Shown: positions 36,343 through 44,693 of the stretch, in pieces
How the letters are laid out: each line of letters starts with the position of its first letter
Numbering within the stretch: position 1 is the first letter of the stretch
From: Ornithinibacillus sp047228935
Lineage (GTDB): Bacteria; Bacillota; Bacilli; Bacillales; Amphibacillaceae
Direction: 5' to 3'
Assembly: GCF_047228935.1 (NCBI RefSeq)
Contig: NZ_JBFEGG010000001.1
Location: 434,001 to 498,000 of the forward strand
Length of the DNA stretch: 64,000 bases
Notes under the pieces: model-generated
The model's database searches: none
Told to the model about the DNA's origin: nothing
The model's input: only the letters and a program-made list of their open reading frames with translations
Translations under genes and position numbers: made by a program

Positions 36343-36360
36343 TATACTATCATGAGTATA
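36343..36360. promoter_or_regulatory. Candidate operator in the divergent control region
   Basis: TATACT-ATCATG-AGTATA is an 18-base palindrome just upstream of the repressor gene. The half-motif ATGATAGTA from its other strand recurs at 36494-36502 next to the rightward gene. Confidence 0.45.
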
Positions 36361-36453
36361 CCAATTATTTCATAGTAGCACAATAATTTTTGTTGATTTT
36401 AGTTAAAATGAGGAATTTTGATGAAATAAAATAAAAAAGTTTCATATTAAGGG

Positions 36454-36482
36454 TTGTATTTTATGATAACTGGTGATAATAT
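36454..36482 (+). promoter_or_regulatory. Candidate rightward early promoter of element A
   Basis: TTGTAT, 17 bases, TAATAT, 57 bases before the first rightward start codon and just left of the ATGATAGTA half-site. Confidence 0.5.
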
Positions 36483-36538
36483 TAATTTAAAGAATGATAG
36501 TACATGATATTAAATGATAATAGAAGGGAGGATAACGG

Positions 36539-36799
36539 TTGATCGAAATCAAATTAGACGAAAGGGAAGTAAAAAAGATTTATGCAGAACAGTTAGAAGA
36601 ACACTTTAACAAACTAGATAACGAAATGTTGTTCTGGGATTCAAAGACATTAGAAGAAAAAACTAACTTATGTATGAACACAATTAAAAAAGAATTTTTC
36701 TATGATCCCAATTTTCCAAAACATAAGATTGGCAACAAGTGGTACTATCCTGCTGCAAAGACTAAGCAATTTTTATTGGATTGGATAGAGAAGAAATAA
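36539..36799 (+). CDS. Excisionase-like / DUF771-like small DNA-binding protein
   Basis: An 86-residue protein: helical N-terminus, then MLFWDSKTLEEKTNLCMNTIKKEFFYDPNFPKHKIGNKWYYPAAKTKQFLLDWI, which has the winged-helix-like layout of DUF771 and MerR-type excisionases (HTH, then W-YP, then basic helix). TTG start at 36539 seven bases behind GGGAGG. First rightward gene of element A, where PICIs keep xis or str. Confidence 0.55.
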   Translation: MIEIKLDEREVKKIYAEQLEEHFNKLDNEMLFWDSKTLEEKTNLCMNTIKKEFFYDPNFPKHKIGNKWYYPAAKTKQFLLDWIEKK

Positions 36800-36842
36800 T
36801 ACATAATTTATTAAATTCAAATTTTAGAAAGGGGGGATAAAA

Positions 36843-37010
36843 GTGGAGGTAGTGAATTTAGGCGGTATTATACAAATAAATGCAAGTTATTTTGAAGCAT
36901 CGTTACTATCTATTGCCTTAGACAGATATTGCTTAAAACATCCAGATGATGAACTTGCGAAAGAGTTAGCGTTAGAACTTCATAATCCACCTGTTAAAAC
37001 TGGAATTTAA
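36843..37010 (+). CDS. Hypothetical 55-residue protein
   Basis: GTG start at 36843 behind AAGGGGGG. Encodes MEVVNLGGIIQINASYFEAS then LLSIALDRYCLKHPDDELAK and a helical end; a small soluble alpha-helical protein with no recognised family. Early-region gene. Confidence 0.55.
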   Translation: MEVVNLGGIIQINASYFEASLLSIALDRYCLKHPDDELAKELALELHNPPVKTGI

Positions 37011-37071
37011 TTATACATACACCAAGACTTACAGAAATAAAAAAAATATATTAAAAAGGGGATAAGAGAAC

Positions 37072-37323
37072 ATGGAAAAAACAATTATCGGAGGAAAAAT
37101 AAAAATAATGGCAGATACTTGTGAAAACTTATATCAAGATCTGATAGGAAAAACTGTAACTGTTGTTGATATGGAAGTGATGGATGATAACATGTTTTTT
37201 TACACCGTTACCGGTACTGGACGAAAATCAAAAAGTCCTTACTTAAAAGGTGATGAAGAGATAGTTTTCGGTAGAGATGTTGAAATAATAGAGTACGCAG
37301 AATTTGAACCCATCTTCAAATGA
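37072..37323 (+). CDS. Hypothetical 83-residue protein
   Basis: A small beta-rich protein (LIGKTVTVVDMEVMDDNMFFYTVTGTG, then IVFGRDVEIIEYAEFEPIFK) resembling short phage-encoded SH3-like or YopX-type accessory proteins only in general character. ATG behind AAGGGGATAAG. Its end forms part of a terminator hairpin. Confidence 0.55.
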   Translation: MEKTIIGGKIKIMADTCENLYQDLIGKTVTVVDMEVMDDNMFFYTVTGTGRKSKSPYLKGDEEIVFGRDVEIIEYAEFEPIFK

Positions 37324-37336
37324 TGGGTTTTCTTTT
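37307..37336 (+). terminator. Terminator-like hairpin before the sigma-like gene
   Basis: AACCCATC / GATGGGTT with seven-base loop and TTCTTTT tail. Confidence 0.65.
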
Positions 37337-37400
37337 CCAATTTGATAAGCAAGGGGATGATTTATATAAACAATAAAACTAAGGAGGGAAAAACTTATTA

Positions 37401-38606
37401 ATGAGAAATTTAAAGGATTACATTTTAGAGTACAAACAAGGTAATTACATAGTCTTTAATGAATTAATCGGAACTACTAAGCAAGAAATATATAAGGATA
37501 ATAAAAAAAACAGCGTTGATAGATTGCTATTTAACGATAAGGCATTAAATTCTATTTACTGGAGTCTGAATTGGAAATATTACAGTTTATCTTATGCTGA
37601 TTTTGATAGTTATGTGAGTAATGCAATATTTAGTATTGACAAAAAGGATAACATAAAAAGTATCTTTGACAATGTGGATTTAGAGAAATCACCACAACAG
37701 ATATTAAAATATATCGCTAAAAAGCTAGATGGCGAAATATACAATCAAGGATTAGCTGAAGGGAAAATTAAGATTAGGGGGGATGATGAAGAGAATCATA
37801 AAAAGAGTAATAAACCTATCTTTGAAAATGATGAATACGTAACAGAATTAAGCGATGACTTACTAGATACAGAGGTTTTAAGAAAATCAGACAAAGTAAT
37901 GTTCGATGACTATATAAGTGTAGATGATAAACTAGCCCCTTATGAAGAATTTATAGAATATATAGGGGGAGACGTAAGGAATCTACTTAGTGACGAACAG
38001 AAAAAAGTATATAACTCACTACTAGATGTTTCTTTAACACAACAGGATATAGCGGACAAACTTGGAATAACTCAACAAGCAGTAAGTAGTTTTAAAAAGG
38101 CAATAGGAAAACGGATCAATAAAAAGTATTTCGAGTTTATGACATTAAAAAGAGTTGCATCTAACAGAAATACATATCGAACTATTAAAGGTTTTTTGCA
38201 GCAATATCAAACTATTATTACATATGATACTAGAAATTCTGATGACAATAATAATTCATTCGATTACTTTGGTTATATTATTCAATTTTTGGAATCTGTA
38301 TATATTAAAAATGAAGAAACCCTATCATCAAAACAATTACATAGAAACAAAGCAGATTATACCTATACCATAATTGATGTTGTTACGGATTATATCAATA
38401 AGAATACATATAAGATTGTTGATGAATACATATTCAAAGGCGATACAAATTTAAAACTAACACAAAGGGGGAAGGACTCATTTTTACTTAACATAATTAA
38501 AGCATTTAATAAGTACTTAAAAGACGTTGAGAAGGCAGTACAAGGGTTAAGTGAAAAGGTTGCTAAAGAGGGAGATAGTCAAAAATATATTAATCTATTA
38601 GTTTAG
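37401..38606 (+). CDS. Sigma-70 region 4-like regulatory protein
   Basis: A 401-residue protein. Residues about 196-235 (LSDEQKKVYNSLLDVSLTQQDIADKLGITQQAVSSFKKAIGKRI) form a sigma-region-4-type HTH. The first 110 residues contain helical segments with aromatic residues that could be a divergent region 2, and the C-terminal 160 residues are a novel helical domain. ATG at 37401 after AAGGAGGG. It could direct transcription of the late genes or act as an activator. Far longer than ArpU-type late regulators. Confidence 0.6.
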   Translation: MRNLKDYILEYKQGNYIVFNELIGTTKQEIYKDNKKNSVDRLLFNDKALNSIYWSLNWKYYSLSYADFDSYVSNAIFSIDKKDNIKSIFDNVDLEKSPQQILKYIAKKLDGEIYNQGLAEGKIKIRGDDEENHKKSNKPIFENDEYVTELSDDLLDTEVLRKSDKVMFDDYISVDDKLAPYEEFIEYIGGDVRNLLSDEQKKVYNSLLDVSLTQQDIADKLGITQQAVSSFKKAIGKRINKKYFEFMTLKRVASNRNTYRTIKGFLQQYQTIITYDTRNSDDNNNSFDYFGYIIQFLESVYIKNEETLSSKQLHRNKADYTYTIIDVVTDYINKNTYKIVDEYIFKGDTNLKLTQRGKDSFLLNIIKAFNKYLKDVEKAVQGLSEKVAKEGDSQKYINLLV

Positions 38607-38691
38607 TGTAAGAAAATTCCAAATTTTACTTGTTAATAAATTGATATATAGATATAGGGTGAAGTTTCAAATACTTTCACACCTAATTTAA

Positions 38692-38772
38692 CTACTTGAT
38701 TGATTTATTTTTTCTTCTTCCTTTTGGTTTAATTTTGTATACACGGCTAAGTAATTCTTGGTCGTATTTCAT
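38692..38772 (-). CDS. Possible 26-residue basic peptide
   Basis: ATG at 38772 with ribosome site GGATAGGAG, encoding MKYDQELLSRVYKIKPKGRR and a Lys-rich end. It runs against the rest of the element. The good ribosome site is the only support; it may be antisense or chance. Confidence 0.3.
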   Translation of the reverse strand: MKYDQELLSRVYKIKPKGRRKNKSIK

Positions 38773-38816
38773 TGAAATTCTCCTATCCTTAGTGTGCAAT
38801 TGGCACACACCCTCTT

Positions 38817-38855
38817 AGTGGTCGGTTACTACTAGGTAATCGGCTACTTTTATTT
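38817..38855 (+). terminator. Wobble-paired hairpin upstream of the capsid cassette
   Basis: AGTGGTCGGTTAC pairs with GTAATCGGCTACT over all 13 positions if G-U pairs are allowed, in rightward RNA only, followed by TTTATTTT. Related in sequence to the hairpin at 40408. Confidence 0.6.
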
Positions 38856-38957
38856 TGTATTTAGTTCAAAAATATGAATTGGAGAGGGTTGCTTTTTTTC
38901 ATGTACGCTTTTAAGCGTTCATATATAAAAATAATTTAAAAAAGAGGGTGATTAAAA

Positions 38958-39383
38958 ATGGCAGATCAAACTTTCACACAAGAGCAAGTAAATGAAGCAA
39001 TTGCAAAGGCCAAACTCGATTGGGAAAAGGAACTTTTAAAGCCATTACAAGTTGAATTAGAGGACTTGAAGGGAAAAGTACCACCTGAGAAAACGGACGC
39101 TGAGAAAGCCTTAGAACAAGCTAAAAAAGAGTTGTTTCAAAAGCAAATATCAGTTGAACTAAAAGATGCTGGATTAAGTATGTATGAAGGGATTATTAAT
39201 CCTACAGATGAAAAGAGCCTAAACGATACTATCAAGGCTTTAAATAAGGTACATACCGATTTGAAAATCCAAAACTCTTACACACCTACTGACAAGAAGA
39301 AAGGAACTGATTCATATGATGTTGCAAAACAAAACGGTGACACAAAAGGCATGGTTAAATCCATTTTTGGATTTAATAAATAA
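38958..39383 (+). CDS. Phage capsid scaffolding-type protein
   Basis: A 141-residue, highly charged coiled-coil protein (EQVNEAIAKAKLDWEKELLKPLQVELEDLKGK...) with an acidic-to-basic layout, Gly/Asp-rich near the end, and a C-terminal KSIFGFNK. Size, composition and position directly before the capsid gene match DUF4355-type scaffolds. It would guide capsid assembly. ATG behind AGAGGGTG. Confidence 0.72.
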   Translation: MADQTFTQEQVNEAIAKAKLDWEKELLKPLQVELEDLKGKVPPEKTDAEKALEQAKKELFQKQISVELKDAGLSMYEGIINPTDEKSLNDTIKALNKVHTDLKIQNSYTPTDKKKGTDSYDVAKQNGDTKGMVKSIFGFNK

Positions 39384-39413
39384 GATTACCTTGAAAGGGG
39401 GTGAAAATAGATA

Positions 39414-40280
39414 ATGTTTAATACTCAAGACTTTTTACCTGGACAATCATTCGATATGAAAGATGTCTTAATCGAGGTAAACAAAAAACAGAATCCTTTT
39501 ACAACTTTACTTTTAAGTAAGACTGTAAAAGCGAGTGCACCCCACGTACAGTGGATGCAAGAAGAAATTAACTCAGCAAGTGCCGTAACAATGGCTGAGG
39601 GTGGAGATGCTCCCGCACACGTTAAAGATAGCCTATATCCTATGGAAAACTGGTTAGAATTAATTGGTGCAACGGCATCAGTTACAAATACGGCACAAGC
39701 ATCTAGTGCAATTGGTATTTCCGATTTACTATCACATGAGGTAGAGAAGAAAACAAAAGCCATTAAAGCACAGTTTGAAAACCGTTATATTCACGGTACT
39801 GGTGGCGGTTATGATGTCGCTACGAATACTTACAAGACAAACGGTATCCTTGAACAAATAGATGTCGGTAATAGAGTAACTGGTGCGTCTTTAACTCAAG
39901 ATTTATTTGAGGAGACAATCGAGAAACTCTATAACGCTGGTGCTAGTGATAATATGATTTGCTTTGTTCCTGCGAGAATGAAAAAAATCATCAACTCTTT
40001 TGAGAGTGTAACTTACTTCGCTAGTGAAAAATTCTTAGGGTTTGATGCAGATATTTATACTACGGTATACGGAAATGTATCATTTGTACTTTGTGAAGGT
40101 CTGACAGATCAACTATTCGTAGTTAATCCAGATTACCTAGAATTAGCACAGTTGATTCCTTTCCATGCAGTAGTACAGTCTGTAAGCGGATCTAAAATGA
40201 GTGTTTACTTAGAAGAACAAGCAGGGGTTAAGTTGTTAAATGAAAAAGCTGCTGCAAGTTTTTCTATTGAAACTGTTTAA
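39414..40280 (+). CDS. Major capsid protein (HK97-fold, SU10/DUF5309-like)
   Basis: A 288-residue protein starting FNTQDFLPGQSFDMKDVLIEVNKKQNPFTTLLL. The N-arm, the E-loop-like region with WMQEEINSASAVTMAEGGDAP, the long spine helix around DLLSHEVEKKTKAIKAQFENRYIHGTG and the A-domain segment ICFVPARMKKIINSF fit the SU10-type major capsid family. It would form the satellite's own head. ATG behind AAAGGGGGTGA. Confidence 0.85.
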   Translation: MFNTQDFLPGQSFDMKDVLIEVNKKQNPFTTLLLSKTVKASAPHVQWMQEEINSASAVTMAEGGDAPAHVKDSLYPMENWLELIGATASVTNTAQASSAIGISDLLSHEVEKKTKAIKAQFENRYIHGTGGGYDVATNTYKTNGILEQIDVGNRVTGASLTQDLFEETIEKLYNAGASDNMICFVPARMKKIINSFESVTYFASEKFLGFDADIYTTVYGNVSFVLCEGLTDQLFVVNPDYLELAQLIPFHAVVQSVSGSKMSVYLEEQAGVKLLNEKAAASFSIETV

Positions 40281-40407
40281 GTATTGGAATAAACGGAGTG
40301 TACATATCAGAATAACCCAATTTTTTTAAATGTGGACTCATCACCCACATAAAGCCTTGTTTGAAAATAGAATGCGTCTTTCATTGTATTTTGAGGTACA
40401 TATAATA

Positions 40408-40454
40408 AGTAGTCGGTTGGTCTGGTCAACTAGCCGATTACTACATATTTTTTT
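40408..40454 (+). terminator. Wobble-paired hairpin downstream of the capsid gene
   Basis: AGTAGTCGGTTGGT pairs fully with ACTAGCCGATTACT when G-U pairs count (14 pairs, 7-base loop), then a T7 run. It probably ends transcription of the scaffold-capsid unit. Confidence 0.68.
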
Positions 40455-40493
40455 ATACAGATTCAAATTATTGAATAAAAGGAGGTTATATTA

Positions 40494-40673
40494 ATGGAAA
40501 TTAATGAAAGGGAATATTACAAGATTAAGAGACAACGTTTGAACTTAACTTTAAAAGAGGTTGCGGAGTTTGCGAAATGCGATGTTTCTTATCTATCAAA
40601 GTATGAACGTGGAAAATATCAGCCTAGTATTACAATTGTAGAGAGATATAAAGAATATATAGATAACCATTAG
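40494..40673 (+). CDS. Small XRE-family HTH protein
   Basis: A 59-residue single HTH_3 domain: YYKIKRQRLNLTLKEVAEFA, then CDVSYLSKYERGKYQPSITI. ATG 40494 behind AAAGGAGG. It opens the replication unit, 23 bases before the helicase gene, and may autoregulate it. Confidence 0.75.
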   Translation: MEINEREYYKIKRQRLNLTLKEVAEFAKCDVSYLSKYERGKYQPSITIVERYKEYIDNH

Positions 40674-40696
40674 AATTAAGGGGAGAAGAAAAATAA

Positions 40697-42274
40697 ATGG
40701 AAGAATTAAGAATTAACCCATTTGGATGGTGGGAATACAATAATGAACCAATTAACATAGATGAGGTTAAAAGGTTGTACCCTGAACAATATAAAGAACA
40801 GATTGAGGATTATATCAAACATAACCCAAAGGCCGATTTAAAAGGGATTTTAATCGATGAAGATTACATAGAGTATATGAATAACATTGATGATGTGGAA
40901 TTGTTCAAACAGGAAACTAGAAATAATGTTGAGAATATCCATAAGCAACCAAAAAAGGAAATATTACCACCTGAATATTTTTTTAATCAAAATACAAAAC
41001 GTTTTGTTCCTGCTAGATTAGGTAAGTACATCAATGAAAATATTTTTTGTTTTTATGATGGATATAAACTTTATCATTATAATGATGGCTTTTATGTTCC
41101 TAATGGTGAAGCAAAGATAAACAAGGTAATTCAAAATATACTCAAAGAAGAGACTAGCAGAAATAGAAAAGGTGAAGTAATAGATTGGATAAAGACTGAA
41201 AGAAACATAGCAAATACTAAAAAGATTGTAAATCCTGATGATGATCTTATAAACGTTAAAAATGGATTAATCAATATGAAAACTGGTGAATTATTACCTC
41301 ATACACATAATAGATTATCAACTGTTCAATTGCCAGTAACGTATAATCCAGATGCCAATGATCCAATTATATATGATTTTATTAGGGGTGTAGTTCCTGC
41401 CGATACAGTTGATTTAGTATATGAAATGATAGGCTATACATTAACAATGAATACTAAAGGTCAAAAGGCTTTTATGTTTCATGGCTCTGGTGCTAATGGT
41501 AAGTCAGTAATGATTGATATGATTAGTAGTCTAGTAGGTCAGGAAAATATAAGTAATGTTTCATTACAAGATTTAGATGAAAATAGGTTTAAGGTTGCTC
41601 AATTAGAACATAAACTAATCAATACCTTTGATGATTTACCTAATAAAGCATTGAAACAAAATGGGAACTTTAAAGCAAGTGTAACCGGTGGAAGTATAGA
41701 TGCTGAAAGGAAAGGAAAAGATCCTTTTACTTTTAGACCGTTTGCCAAACATATATATTCAGCTAATACTATTCCAAAGTCACACGACAATACAGATGCC
41801 TACTTTAGAAGATGGATCATTATACCTTTTCCTAATACATTCAAAGGAAAGGATAGGGATGTTCATTTAATTGATAAATTGACTACAGAAAGTGCCTTGT
41901 CAACATTACTCAATAAGGCATTAGAAGGATTACATAGACTGATAGATAATGGTTACAAATTTACTGAAAATGAATCGACTAAGGAAATGTTAAATCAATA
42001 CATACAACAATCTGATAGTATTGTTTCATTTGTAGATGAATGTTGTGAAGTTGGTAATTCTATGGATTCTGGTAATGAATTTATGGTATCAACTAATCTT
42101 TTGTATCAAGAATATAAAGAATACTGTAACCGAAATAATTATTATACATATTCCAATAATGATTTTAATAGTCAAATTGAACATAAATTTAATGCAAGGA
42201 AAGAACGAAAAAGAATTAAAGGTAGTAGAAAACTAACTTGGGTAGGCATAGGTTTATTAGATGAAAATAATTAA
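40697..42274 (+). CDS. SF3 helicase / primase-type replication protein (P4/D5 family)
   Basis: A 525-residue protein: N-terminal region of unknown fold, D5_N-like segment (about 150-240), then a superfamily 3 helicase with Walker A GSGANGKS (263-270), Walker B INTFDD (308-313), the sensor region KHIYSANTIPKS and a Arg finger in AYFRRWIIIPFP, and a C-terminal winged-helix-like tail. No polymerase-type primase motif is obvious. With the iterons directly downstream it mirrors the Rep-ori arrangement of SaPIs. Confidence 0.88.
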   Translation: MEELRINPFGWWEYNNEPINIDEVKRLYPEQYKEQIEDYIKHNPKADLKGILIDEDYIEYMNNIDDVELFKQETRNNVENIHKQPKKEILPPEYFFNQNTKRFVPARLGKYINENIFCFYDGYKLYHYNDGFYVPNGEAKINKVIQNILKEETSRNRKGEVIDWIKTERNIANTKKIVNPDDDLINVKNGLINMKTGELLPHTHNRLSTVQLPVTYNPDANDPIIYDFIRGVVPADTVDLVYEMIGYTLTMNTKGQKAFMFHGSGANGKSVMIDMISSLVGQENISNVSLQDLDENRFKVAQLEHKLINTFDDLPNKALKQNGNFKASVTGGSIDAERKGKDPFTFRPFAKHIYSANTIPKSHDNTDAYFRRWIIIPFPNTFKGKDRDVHLIDKLTTESALSTLLNKALEGLHRLIDNGYKFTENESTKEMLNQYIQQSDSIVSFVDECCEVGNSMDSGNEFMVSTNLLYQEYKEYCNRNNYYTYSNNDFNSQIEHKFNARKERKRIKGSRKLTWVGIGLLDENN

Positions 42275-42276
42275 TT

Positions 42277-42588
42277 GGTACATACCTGGTACATGGTGGT
42301 ACAGTCTTTGGTACATACTTTTTTAACTACCCTGTACCACTAAAATCCTTTCATATCAACGGTTTATGAGGGGTGGTACAGGCGGTACATACTATTTTTT
42401 ACTTCTTAGTGTTAAAGAAATAATAATATATATTATATAGATATAAAAGAAAGTTTAAATCACCCTGTACCGACTGTACCGCTATCGCCAAAACATTATT
42501 AAATCAACGTTTGTGAGGTATAAAGTGGTACACGCTAACCCTATTTACTATGTACCTTACCCTGTACCACTATATTTCACCCTGTACC
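42277..42588. repeat. Iteron-rich candidate replication origin of element A
   Basis: The hexamer GGTACA occurs at 42277, 42288, 42298, 42310, 42375, 42384 and 42527, and its complement TGTACC at 42333, 42466, 42475, 42551, 42563 and 42583. Two clusters flank an AT-rich core (about 42390-42460, with AATAATATATATTATATAG). It fills the whole gap between helicase and TerS. This is the layout of PICI origins. Confidence 0.75.
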
Positions 42589-42618
42589 ACTAAGAAAATT
42601 CTAAGGGAATGATAAATA

Positions 42619-43005
42619 TTGACGTTAGATGAAATGCTTAAAAAAATAAATTGGAAAAAGGCAGAATACTTCAAGTGGAAATTTGATATTAGATATGATC
42701 AGAGATTACCTAAGAAAACAGAAGAAGAATTTTTAAACTCAGTTAATGCTAGAACAATGAATGCTTTTATTAATTGGGAGAAAGATCCAGAGTATAAGGC
42801 ATTATTGCAATTATACTTGGATTATAAATCAACTCAGGATTTTGAGGAAATATATAATCTTGTTTCCGAAAAAGCTAAGAAAGACGGTAATGATAAAGAT
42901 GTAAAATTGTTCTTGCAGCTAAAAAAAGAGATTAAAGATAATCAATCCATTGTAAAGGAAATATTCAAAGAAGAAGATAATGAAATAGATGATTTAAAAG
43001 TATGA
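42619..43005 (+). CDS. Probable terminase small subunit
   Basis: A 128-residue basic-then-acidic protein, helical throughout (KKINWKKAEYFKWKFDIRYDQ..., ending FKEEDNEIDDLKV). No HTH signature is plain. Called TerS mainly because it immediately precedes TerL and has the right size and charge. TTG start at 42619. TerS would give packaging specificity to the satellite. Confidence 0.5.
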   Translation: MTLDEMLKKINWKKAEYFKWKFDIRYDQRLPKKTEEEFLNSVNARTMNAFINWEKDPEYKALLQLYLDYKSTQDFEEIYNLVSEKAKKDGNDKDVKLFLQLKKEIKDNQSIVKEIFKEEDNEIDDLKV

Positions 43006-43033
43006 CACTTTCCATTTCGGGAGGTGCTTTTTT
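43006..43033 (+). terminator. Hairpin between TerS and TerL
   Basis: CACTTTCC / GGGAGGTG pair over eight positions with G-U pairs, then CTTTTTTT. Confidence 0.55.
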
Positions 43034-43054
43034 ATGTCCAAGGAAGGTGATTGA

Positions 43055-44629
43055 GTGACAATTGAATTAACTAAAAAGCAGAAGTTAGATATTATAATGA
43101 ACGACTTTGAAAAGTTTGCCTTAAATTTTATCAAGATCGTAAATACACAAAATGAAGTTGTAGCATTCAAATTAAATAAAGCACAGGAAGAATTATCCGA
43201 CTTAATGAAGCGAAATCGCTATACTATTTCTAACAAGTCACGTAGAGCAGGTATAAGCACACTAATGCTTGCGAAGGCATTATATGAATCGGTAACTAAG
43301 CCCAATCAATCCATTTTAATTGCTTCTTATGAGGGTGATAGTGCCAAAGCGTTGTTTAATACTTTGAAGTTTATGAATGATAATCTTCCTCGTGATAAGT
43401 ACCCTAATTTATTTCCTGGAACAAGAAGAGATAATAAAAATGAATTACTATTATGGAATGGTAGTAGGGTAGTTTGTGCTGTAGCAGGATATAAGGATAT
43501 TGGTCGAGGAATGTCTTTAACTTGGGCACATTGTTCGGAGTTCGCCTTTTGGGGCAGCCAAGAGGAACAACTTTTATCAATTGAACAAGCATTAGTTGAT
43601 AAAGGTAGTATATCTATTGAAACTACTTCAAACGGTGTAGGGAATTATTATTATACTTTATATCAAAAATCTAAAAGAGGTAACTCGAAATATAAGCCTT
43701 ACTTTGTTCCTTGGTATCATCCATTCTATAAAGAGTCTAAAAAGAATGAATATGAGGAAGCTGAACAATGGTATAAGGCCAAATATGGGAAACGTTTAAG
43801 TAAAACAGATTTAGAAGGTGATGAAAAGCGACTATATGAACAAGGGGCAACCCTTAAACAACTAATGTGGAGACATTATAAAATGCAAGATATGGAAATT
43901 GAAGAATTTTATCAAGAGTACCCTAGTAATGATATGGAATCCTTTATTAGTACAAACAAGTCTGTATTTGACCAAAATAAGGTATTAGAACGTGTTAACT
44001 ACATAACCCCTCCAATTGATAAGAAAGAGTTGTTAGACCTTCCTAAGAACCTACATAAGTACATAAATAAAGAGTTGCTTATATTCCATGAATACGATCC
44101 TAAAAAACGTTATTATGCCGGTGTAGATTCAGCACATGGTAACGGTCAAGGCGATTCTTCCACTATAACCATAATAGATGATGAGGGGATAGAAGTAGCA
44201 AGTTTCGGAAGTAACAAGCTACCAATTTATAAATTTGCTAAAGTTTGTAATGACTTACTAAGATATTATGGTGAAGCATTTACCGCTATAGAACGAAATA
44301 ACGTTGGAATAGTACTTATTGAAAAATTACGTGATGAATATTTGTATATGAACTTGTACAAAGAAAAGTTATTTGATCAGAAGGGGAAGCGTAGACTACA
44401 ACTAGGATTTACAACTACACAAACCACCAAACCTATATTAATTGAGAAATTTAAAGAGCAATTTGAATTAGGTTATATTTTATTGAATGACAAAGAAACA
44501 CTTGAGCAAATGCAGATATATCAACTAAAGGATGGGAAGATGGGTAATAAAGGAACAGGCCACGATGACAAGGTAATTAGTGCTGCATTATCAGTTATAG
44601 CAAAATTAGAAAATAAATGGTACGTGTAA
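43055..44629 (+). CDS. terL: Terminase large subunit
   Basis: A 524-residue packaging motor. ATPase: KSRRAGIST (61-69) as Walker A, LTWAHCSEFA (155-164) as Walker B with catalytic Glu, ETTSNG as coupling motif. Nuclease: GVDSAHG (D358), the AIERNN strand and HDDKVISAAL. GTG start at 43055. Complete and apparently intact, so the element can package DNA with its own motor. Confidence 0.92.
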   Translation: MTIELTKKQKLDIIMNDFEKFALNFIKIVNTQNEVVAFKLNKAQEELSDLMKRNRYTISNKSRRAGISTLMLAKALYESVTKPNQSILIASYEGDSAKALFNTLKFMNDNLPRDKYPNLFPGTRRDNKNELLLWNGSRVVCAVAGYKDIGRGMSLTWAHCSEFAFWGSQEEQLLSIEQALVDKGSISIETTSNGVGNYYYTLYQKSKRGNSKYKPYFVPWYHPFYKESKKNEYEEAEQWYKAKYGKRLSKTDLEGDEKRLYEQGATLKQLMWRHYKMQDMEIEEFYQEYPSNDMESFISTNKSVFDQNKVLERVNYITPPIDKKELLDLPKNLHKYINKELLIFHEYDPKKRYYAGVDSAHGNGQGDSSTITIIDDEGIEVASFGSNKLPIYKFAKVCNDLLRYYGEAFTAIERNNVGIVLIEKLRDEYLYMNLYKEKLFDQKGKRRLQLGFTTTQTTKPILIEKFKEQFELGYILLNDKETLEQMQIYQLKDGKMGNKGTGHDDKVISAALSVIAKLENKWYV

Positions 44630-44693
44630 ACTCCATAATCGATTGATTACTTCCTATATAATCTATATTATTTATAATAGGAGGGGATCGTTT

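Larger units (their letters stand above)
38607..38957. other. Intergenic control region before the capsid cassette
   Basis: Holds a 26-codon leftward frame, a small hairpin (GTGTGC/GCACAC, 38792-38808), the wobble hairpin at 38817, and a short palindrome ACGCTT/AAGCGT at about 38905. No clear promoter pair was found. Confidence 0.4.

Noticed and set aside
42277..42588. CRISPR array
   Set aside because: The repeats are hexamers in both orientations with irregular spacing and no cas genes are near; an iteron origin explains them.
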